A DNA stretch of 64,000 nt. Source: Rhynchopus euleeides. Its lineage: Eukaryota > Euglenozoa > Diplonemea > Diplonemida > Diplonemidae. Under the pieces are notes generated by a model. It worked only from the letters and a program-made list of their open reading frames with translations. It searched no databases and had not been told where the DNA came from. The translations under genes and the position numbers were made by a program. Positions 58,180 to 64,000 of this stretch are shown one piece after another. The first letter of the stretch is position 1. Each line of letters opens with the position of its first letter. Location of the stretch: NCBI GenBank assembly GCA_963210315.1, contig OY723303.1, forward strand, positions 1,178,001 through 1,242,000, in the 5' to 3' direction.

Positions 58180-59753
58180 GGCATACAGTGCAAACGATAA
58201 TTATTATCGCACATATACCAGATACGATAATTTTCGGAAAATTATCGCATACGATAATCCATTATCGTATGATGCGATAATCCCATTATCGTATACGACC
58301 GGATACGATAATTATTATCGTATACGATAACATACGATAATCCCATTATCGTATGCGATACCCACCTGATTTTGCCCGAAACCAATCACCGAAATCTCCA
58401 GTTTACCACCGCCAAACGCCACCAAACCCCGCCAAGGGCCACAATCAGCCACAAAATAGAGATCACTACCATTCTCCCAGCCCCAGGAAGGGTAAGATGA
58501 GCCTGTGGGGTCCGGTGCTGCAGGCAGGGTACGCGTACTGGTCTGTGTCCGGGCTGCTGTGGTCATCGACAAGGCTGTGTGGTCTGTCCGAAGGAGGTGG
58601 ATGGTGGTCTCCCTCAGGTGGATCGCGTCTCTCCGATCCTGCATGGGCTCAGGTGTCTCCAGATGATCATCACCCCTTGCCTTGCTGTCGGTGAGGATGG
58701 CGCCCGAGCTCCGCCTTGTAGCGCAGCGGAGTCGTGCAGGTCAGGCAGGCTCCTTGAGGCCTCCGAGGTGATGTGCGCGCGCCACCCCGTGGTTCCTTGT
58801 AGAGTTGCAGACAGGTCCGTGCGCACGGTGGGAGCGTTCGTATCGCCCGTTCCGTGCCAGGTCCTGAAGAATACCTTTGGTTGAGTATTGCCTCTCTCGG
58901 GTTCAAACCCCATTCAAGGTCCTTCGCTATGTCATCACTGGTCGTCAGTCAGAGGGGAAGAACGGTGTTCCTCACTTTTTCACTGCTCACGGGAGCGAAG
59001 GCCAAGTCCAACATAAGTGGTAGCCTTGAAGAGAAATCTCCTGATCTCTCCAAACATTGCACCGAAGACCACACCTGCCTATCAGGTTCTTCCCCATCAG
59101 TCGAACAGTCTTTCTTGTTCATGTTCTGGGCAGGGTGCTCTGTCTCGGTCACCCCGACACCTGCTTCAACTAGGCTAGCCCAACGTCTTCCCTCAGTGTT
59201 CTCACAGGGGTGTCCTCAGTATCTGGGTCCCGACGGCAAGGCAGCGTACCAGTCGGCTTTGCGAACCCGCAACAGGCTGTACTGGTGGTTGCATACCGCC
59301 GCAAGTATGACCCTGTTGCTGCGTAGTCATGTTTTCCATGAAGTGGGGTGGCGACAGGGTGTAAGTCACGAGGGGAAGGGCATGTGGAACGGCCACTGCC
59401 CAATCCCCAGAGTCCTCTCCGCCCCACTGTGCCTGAAACTTCTTCAGACAGACATAGTGATGTGCATGTCATGGCACTATGTGTGTTGTGTCTCTGCTAC
59501 CCATTTGTGAGGGACATTCTACACTTCTGAGTGAAGCCCCCCGTCACCAATAATTCAAAGAAGCAAAAATGGCAGCTTCCGGCTCCACTTTTACCACTTT
59601 TTCAATGTGCTCTGGGCTGATTTCTGGTTTTCCGAAAATCTCAAAAAAATTATCGCACCATTATCGTATATTATCGTATACGATAATATACGATAATGGG
59701 AATACGATAATAATTATCGTATGCGATAATAATTATCGTTTGCACTGTATGCC
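58180..59753. mobile_element. TA-flanked element with ACGATAATTATTATCG termini
   Basis: TA at 58178-58179 and 59754-59755. TIRs start GGCATACAGTGCAAACGATA at both ends, followed by clusters of ATACGATAAT palindromes at 58190-58360 and 59640-59735. The interior has open frames on both strands (for example 58854-59510 plus, 58949-59152 minus) but no recognised domain. An alternative boundary is TA directly before CAGTGCAAACG, since the flanks are themselves palindromic. The right TA is shared with the next element. Confidence 0.8.
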
Positions 59754-59986
59754 TAGGGGGGGTCATAAGCCCCCCTAAAAACGTACGAAAACCAAAATTT
59801 TCAACATTCCATCAGAACCGCCCTAATACCTGATCTGACCCGAAAATCCGACCCATACCCCCCCGGAAACTGTCTGGGGCCCACTTGTGACACCTGATAC
59901 GCACTTTTGTGATGATTCTTTGGGGTCCTAAAAAATGTACCTCAGTTTCGTACCTTGCCTTTGTACCTGAACCCCTCCCGACCGCA

Positions 59987-61004
59987 TTATTTCGTTCTTT
60001 GCCTTTTCTGCGGTGGTTCTGGCTCAGGTGGCACGCATGTTGCCTTCCCCAGTGCCTCGGCAAGGTCTTTCTTGACCTGATTAGTGGGAATGTTGTGTTG
60101 TTGCGTCAGCAGAATGAGTTCAGCCACCTTCTGGGTGTAGTACTTCGATCGCATATGGGTCATTGTGAGTACTTCGTACGCCTGGGAGGCTGCATCGGCA
60201 TTAGTAGGCAGCGTTGTAGATGCCTTTGCTTCGTCGATCTTAGCCTGTGAAGGCACGATTGGGATATTGTACGCCCTGAGAGCCGAAATGGTTATGATTG
60301 TGCTGTGTAATTTGCGCCCCGCAGGATATGCACACCACGCAGTCTCGACAACACGTATGAGAGTGTACCATGTGGGGACTCAACAAAATCATTGGATTGG
60401 CATCTGCTTGCCGACTCAGCCCCCACACAGTGCGACCGCAAGGTCGCCAGGGATGTCTCAACGCCAGGGGAATACCTCCCCTGGCGTTGTACAACCCTAC
60501 TCTCAACCCTCGGGTCCTCTCCTGGAGGCGGTGGTGGCGGGCCCGCAACGCTTCGTACTTCCGGTACAGACTGGGGTAGTCTGCCCGGCTGACCCACTCA
60601 TTGCTTCCTAGATCATCTGCTGCTCTGGAGCTGCCATCACTCTCACTGCCCACATCAGTTGGTGTGGGGGTAGGAGCAGGACGAGTGGGAGGAGTAGGAG
60701 TGCAGGTGACATCTTTCTTGGCTAGCAAGGAACGCCGCTTTTCCCGCACGTGCGTGCAGTTGATGCACCACTGCATATATCTGTCGTCACCGCATCCCAC
60801 TCGCTCTCCTATGTACCCAGCCCGACGTAGCGCCCGAAATAATGTCGCCTCACCGATGTCGTGTGCCGTTTTCTTTTTACGCAGGTCTGCCACAATGCTC
60901 TCTGCCGAGACCCCGCACATCTCCTGTTTGGCGAGCGTCTTTCGAGCAAGGTACTCCTCTGCAGCAGCATCTGACTCCTCTGCGAGGCCCTGGGCACGCG
61001 GCAT
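59987..61004 (-). CDS. Element-borne protein with helix-turn-helix, no catalytic domain seen
   Basis: Proposed exons on the minus strand are 61004-60501 and 60244-59987 (253 aa). Donor AGA|GTAGGG and acceptor CTTCACAG|GCT join in phase 0. Exon 1 may start further upstream in the TIR (61142). Residues ~30-65 (SIVADLRKKKTAHDIGEATL, FRALRRAGYIGE) fit a helix-turn-helix like the N-terminal DNA-binding part of Tc1/mariner transposases. A Cys/His patch (CINCTHVREKRR) and a Thr/Pro-rich linker follow, then exon 2 with SKYYTQKVAELILLTQQHNI and a basic tail ending KRQRTK, a possible nuclear signal. I find no DDE/D motif, so the protein may bind the TIRs while another transposase cuts. The function is inference. 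Confidence 0.55.
60459..60489. repeat. Perfect 13-bp hairpin in the element's intron
   Basis: CAACGCCAGGGGA and TCCCCTGGCGTTG pair across a 5-base loop, within the proposed intron 60245-60500. Confidence 0.7.
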
Positions 61005-61286
61005 GTGTTGCTCGGCGTGCTGAGTGAGCGTAGTGACACCCTTCCCTTGCAAAGAACGAAATAATGCGGTCGGGAGTGGTTCAGGTACAAAGGCAAGGTA
61101 CGAAACTGAGGTACATTTTTTAGGACCCCAAAAAATCATCACAAAAGTGCGTATCAGGTGTCACAAGTGGGCCCCAGACAGTTTCCGGGGGGGTATGGGT
61201 CGGATTTTCGGGTCAGATCAGGTATTAGGGCGGCTCTGATGGTATGTCGAAATTTTTGGTTTTGTACGGGCTTATGACCCCCCCTA

Positions 61287-61513
61287 CCCCCCCCCCCCCC
61301 CAGGCGGCCCGCTTCTCTCTTTCTGTCATAACATGACATCCCCACGCACGTGGGTATTGTTGTGGAACCCCATGCGACGAAGGGGGAAAATGGAACACAA
61401 GGCAATCAGGTCCGATTATTCAAGGGAGGCCAAGAATATTGCAGAGCTGCATCACACAGACACCCGCCACTCTTCCGCAGCGGACCACACACAGCAGCCC
61501 GGGATCCGTCAGG
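61287..61513. other. Upstream of the MAPEG gene
   Basis: Starts with a C-run after the TA of the preceding element. No TATA box recognised. Confidence 0.4.
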
Positions 61514-61939
61514 ATGTCTGTGATACCGCTGCCTCGCAACTATGGGTTGGTCGCTGTGGGCCTCCAGGGCATCTTTGCGATGCTCATGGGCCTGCGCATG
61601 ACATTGCTGCGCCTGTCGGGGGCTGCGGGAAAGAGGCCCACCGAGCAGTTCCTGGTGTGGCACCAGATCCAGCTGAACATGGCGGAGTACCACCCGATCC
61701 TGATGGCGCTGTACGCCACCCTGCACCTCACGCGGAAGAAGGACGAGGAGATGAGCAGCCTGGAGAAGGCCGCCATCACCATGGGCCTCCTCTCGTCCCC
61801 CATCTTTGCCTACGGCGCTATCGCCATCCCGCCCATCACACTCACGAACCCTGTCCGCGTGCTGGGGGGCGGGATGCGGTACCTCGCGATTCTCCTCCTG
61901 AGCTACCTCGTGGCCAAGCGCACTGCCATCTCGGAGTAA
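61514..61939 (+). CDS. MAPEG-family membrane protein (microsomal glutathione S-transferase 3-like)
   Basis: 141 aa from the first in-frame ATG. It begins with a short lead containing PLPRNYG, as in MGST3-type proteins (a Tyr-Gly before helix 1). Four hydrophobic segments fall at ~10-30, ~55-75, ~84-106 and ~117-136. HQIQLNMAEYHPILMAL at the start of helix 2 occupies the place of the family's conserved Asn/Glu-Pro stretch. MAPEG trimers sit in the ER or outer mitochondrial membrane and use glutathione. Whether this one is an active transferase cannot be told, because the canonical Arg of the family motif is not obvious. The stop TAA overlaps a perfect donor (GA|GTAAGT), so a further exon cut off by the transposon at 62085 is possible, though the length is already typical. 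Confidence 0.7.
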   Translation: MSVIPLPRNYGLVAVGLQGIFAMLMGLRMTLLRLSGAAGKRPTEQFLVWHQIQLNMAEYHPILMALYATLHLTRKKDEEMSSLEKAAITMGLLSSPIFAYGAIAIPPITLTNPVRVLGGGMRYLAILLLSYLVAKRTAISE

Positions 61940-62082
61940 GTCTCGAGAAGTGGATGGTGGGGCTTGCTGGAAGGCGTGTTTGATGATGGATCCTGGAGGG
62001 AGAGAGCTGTATATGGATCTGGTGTACGACTCTTCACTCAACAAAACAAGGTTAACGTGTGTGTGGTGTGCGTGTATCGCAT
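61940..62082 (+). other. Possible last intron or 3' flank of the MAPEG gene
   Basis: Starts in GTAAGT and contains GGTTAACGTGTGTGTG, similar to GGATTAACGTGTGGGTG in the TPI intron. It is interrupted at TA 62083-62084 by the pogo-like element. Confidence 0.35.
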
Positions 62083-62084
62083 TA

Positions 62085-64000
62085 CAGGGGGGGGTCGAAT
62101 AAACGTACTTAGTTGAATAGTAGTACTTAGCCGAATAGTAGTACTTATTTTTTTGGGGCTCTGGGGCACGTTGGGCCGTTGAATACAAGTACTTAAACCC
62201 CCCCCCACGTATATTATTTACCTCATCTATTATTTACATTTCGCCTATTATTTACGAATTCGCCTATTATTTACGAATTCGTATTATTTACATCGACTTT
62301 ATTTTTTTTTCGGGTGAGGGTGACCTGTTGGTGGACCACCAGAGGGGAGGGGCACCTGAGGGAGGCGCACGTGGGTCGGCCAGGCAGGGGGTCTCGGGGT
62401 TTCTAATCTTCGGGGGGGCCTCAAAACCCAGACACACACACACACATCGCGCAGGAGCTCTACTTGCCCCCTGGCGCTGAAAAGAACTTGCGGATGTCAA
62501 AGCCCTTGATCGGGAGGAGTTCTTTTTTCGGTCGGCCAAGCTTCGGTTTCTTCGTGGTGGAGGCCGATGCATTCTTTGCCAGTGCAGCGCCTTTGGTCTT
62601 CGCATCTTCGATTTTCTGCTTCATTTTGTCTTCATCATCCTGGCGGTCGGCGTCTTCGAGCTCCGGGGGTGCGAAGGTGTAGGTGATTCCACGGATCTTG
62701 GACAGCTTTGGATCCACGTAGCCAAGCTTCTCGAAGGCAGCAGGTACGTTCTGCGTCGCCTCTGGGACGCACTGTGCGACGATGCGAGCGAGGAGCGACC
62801 GCTTCTGTGCCGCGGTCCTTTTCTCTTCGGCCTGGGAGCGGTAAGCGGCCACGTGCTTCGATTTGTAGACGGCAGCAAAATAGACGTCGACCCACTGCAG
62901 CCAGGCCGTTGTCCCTGGCGGTATGACTGCACAGGGCAAATTCCGCGAGTAGAAGCCGGTCACGACCGCCTCCGTCAGATGCGACGTGGCGCTGTCAAGC
63001 ACCACCAACAGCTTGTTGCAATTCACCTTGTCGGCGTGCTCCCGAATGTGAGGAATCACCTGCGTGACCATGGTGTGGGAAGTGATCACCCCCTTCGGAG
63101 TCCAGAGCACCTTGACCCCGGTGGCGTAGCGCTCCTGGAGGATGCGTTCTTGTCTTGGGGTGCCCTTCAGGAGGAGCATCGGAGGTATCGAGAAAGCCAC
63201 GCCATCCATCATCGCCCCAAAAGCGATCAACGTTGCACACAGCTTGTTTGCATTCGGGTCGTGGTCCCCCCTCACGTCGGTGTCCCCGGTGGAGGCCACG
63301 GTGCGGAGCTTGCTCATGGTGCCGCTCAAGCTGAGCGGAACCTCATCGAGGTTACAAACACCATTGACGAGCGGCAAGACCCTGTAAAGATGTGTGTGGA
63401 ACTTCTGCGCCAACTCGGCGATGTCCTCCTCCTTCAGCTTGGTCTGTTTTTTGATGATTTTCACTTTCATTTTGTTTCGGGCCATGAATTTGTCAATGTA
63501 TGACATGGTCACCGAACGCGCATTCCTGCAGGCACTGGATATCTCGTCATCCTTGAGGATCACCGCCGCCTGGTCCCTCAGCTCCGCCCGCGTCACCAGC
63601 TTGTTTGAGCTTCGCCTGCCCTCGAAGTAGCCCAGCAGTGCAGCCTCCAGAAGCTCGTAGTGGTTGTGTAACCTGCGCCTCTTGCATCGCTTTCTGCTGC
63701 GAGACTTCGCCTCGGGTCCTGCTTTTGCAACAGCCTCCCGGAACTTCTCGATTTGGCCTCGGTTGTGGATCACCAGCGCCCCAGAGTCGATTGTTGTTGC
63801 CCACTCCCTCAAATCACGCATGACTTGACGTACCACTTTCACATCACTGGCACTTCTGGATGAGAGTAGCTCGTCGAACTTCTGTACGACCCGCCTCTTC
63901 ACCGACAAGCAGGTGGTACGGCGATTGTCCCGCCGAACCCCGCGGAGCGACTTTCGCTTCCTCGTGACAGCCCCTCCTGTGTCAGCTGCAGGTTCACTCT
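62085..64000 (-). mobile_element. pogo/Tc1-like transposon, right end beyond the window
   Basis: Starts CAGGGGGGGGTCGAATAAAC after TA (62083-62084). Subterminal arrays follow: GAATAGTAGTACTTAG units at 62113-62148, then CTATTATTTAC units at about 62225-62290, including CGCCTATTATTTACGAATT twice. It encodes a DDE_1 transposase on the minus strand. The other end is not in the window. Confidence 0.8.
62460..64000 (-). CDS. DDE_1 (pogo/CENP-B-like) transposase, 5' end cut by the window
   Basis: The frame is open from the TAG at 62460-62462 to the window edge (at least 512 codons); no ATG is placed because the start is outside. Counting from the Leu codon at 63908: a CENP-B/pogo-type helix-turn-helix region at ~105-165 (RSVTMSYIDKFMARNKMKVK), then the catalytic domain with Asp188 (CNLDEVPLSL), Asp305 (LLVVLDSATSHLTEAV) and Asp341 (IPPGTTAWLQWVDVYF), a DD35D spacing. 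The C-terminus is Lys-rich. All three catalytic acids are present, so it may be functional. It would mobilise the element that begins at 62085. Confidence 0.9.
   Translation of the reverse strand, partial: SEPAADTGGAVTRKRKSLRGVRRDNRRTTCLSVKRRVVQKFDELLSSRSASDVKVVRQVMRDLREWATTIDSGALVIHNRGQIEKFREAVAKAGPEAKSRSRKRCKRRRLHNHYELLEAALLGYFEGRRSSNKLVTRAELRDQAAVILKDDEISSACRNARSVTMSYIDKFMARNKMKVKIIKKQTKLKEEDIAELAQKFHTHLYRVLPLVNGVCNLDEVPLSLSGTMSKLRTVASTGDTDVRGDHDPNANKLCATLIAFGAMMDGVAFSIPPMLLLKGTPRQERILQERYATGVKVLWTPKGVITSHTMVTQVIPHIREHADKVNCNKLLVVLDSATSHLTEAVVTGFYSRNLPCAVIPPGTTAWLQWVDVYFAAVYKSKHVAAYRSQAEEKRTAAQKRSLLARIVAQCVPEATQNVPAAFEKLGYVDPKLSKIRGITYTFAPPELEDADRQDDEDKMKQKIEDAKTKGAALAKNASASTTKKPKLGRPKKELLPIKGFDIRKFFSAPGGK

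Larger units (their letters stand above)
59756..61284 (-). mobile_element. Long-TIR TA-flanked element carrying a two-exon gene
   Basis: 1529 bp between TA at 59754-59755 and 61285-61286. About 245 bp at each end are inverted copies, starting GGGGGGGTCATAAGCCC and running to AACGAAATAATGCGGTCGGG. The TIR contains an ATG with an open frame, so both ends carry the same potential start. One spliced gene on the minus strand lies inside. Confidence 0.88.

Noticed and set aside
58860-58920. B-box-like GGTTCAAACCC suggesting a tRNA or SINE
   Set aside because: No tRNA fold, anticodon arm or suitable A box around it.

Overview
The window is nuclear DNA from an unplaced eukaryote, most likely a protist. 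It is GC-rich, its genes have GT-AG introns that splice in frame, and homopolymer C/G runs are everywhere. I cannot name the lineage. About a tenth of the window is host coding sequence. The rest is intergenic DNA packed with DNA transposons, most of which can be delimited to the base by terminal inverted repeats (TIRs) and target-site duplications (TSDs).

Host genes, left to right: an unrecognised protein with a C-terminal zinc ribbon (1377-2876, +); an F-box/WD40 substrate receptor of the Cdc4/Met30/FBXW type (6557-8583, +, 3 exons); a MAP kinase kinase-like protein kinase (33304-38649, +, 2 exons, with a 3.5-kb transposon in its only intron); triosephosphate isomerase (41332-42350, +, 2 exons); a LUC7-like U1 snRNP protein (49499-51411, +, 5 exons); an unrecognised Ala/Arg-rich protein (53413-54663, +); and a small MAPEG-family membrane protein (61514-61939, +). 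The exon joins of the F-box protein, kinase, TPI and LUC7 keep frame and rebuild conserved motifs, so these gene models are strong. The genes are unrelated housekeeping or regulatory functions, with no operon-like logic.

Mobile DNA: a 4.6-kb hAT element with an intact 1323-aa transposase and an 8-bp TSD (11437-16031); two small hAT elements with 8-bp TSDs (32212-32759, 57742-58174); two TTAA-flanked piggyBac-like elements (34900-38400, 46073-47439); a pogo/DDE_1 transposase running off the right edge (62460-64000); a large collection of elements flanked by TA (46-358, 523-867, 3583-4726, 26560-27755, 30062-30271, 42553-43447, 43450-44079, 44082-45616, 47443-48085, 58180-59753, 59756-61284); and a family of ~100-bp elements flanked by TTT/AAA (5730, 19086, 31718). 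Ten copies of a ~55-bp GC-rich hairpin repeat lie in 32-36 kb and 52-57 kb.

The most unusual feature is how these elements are arranged. TA-flanked elements sit end to end sharing one TA. One is inserted exactly in the TA of another element's TTAA target. Two inverted copies sit in TA sites of a host repeat whose uninterrupted copy is also in the window, giving the empty site. The stretch from about 20.3 to 31.5 kb looks like decayed sequence with coding-like fragments but no intact gene. No CRISPR, operon, rRNA or convincing tRNA was seen.
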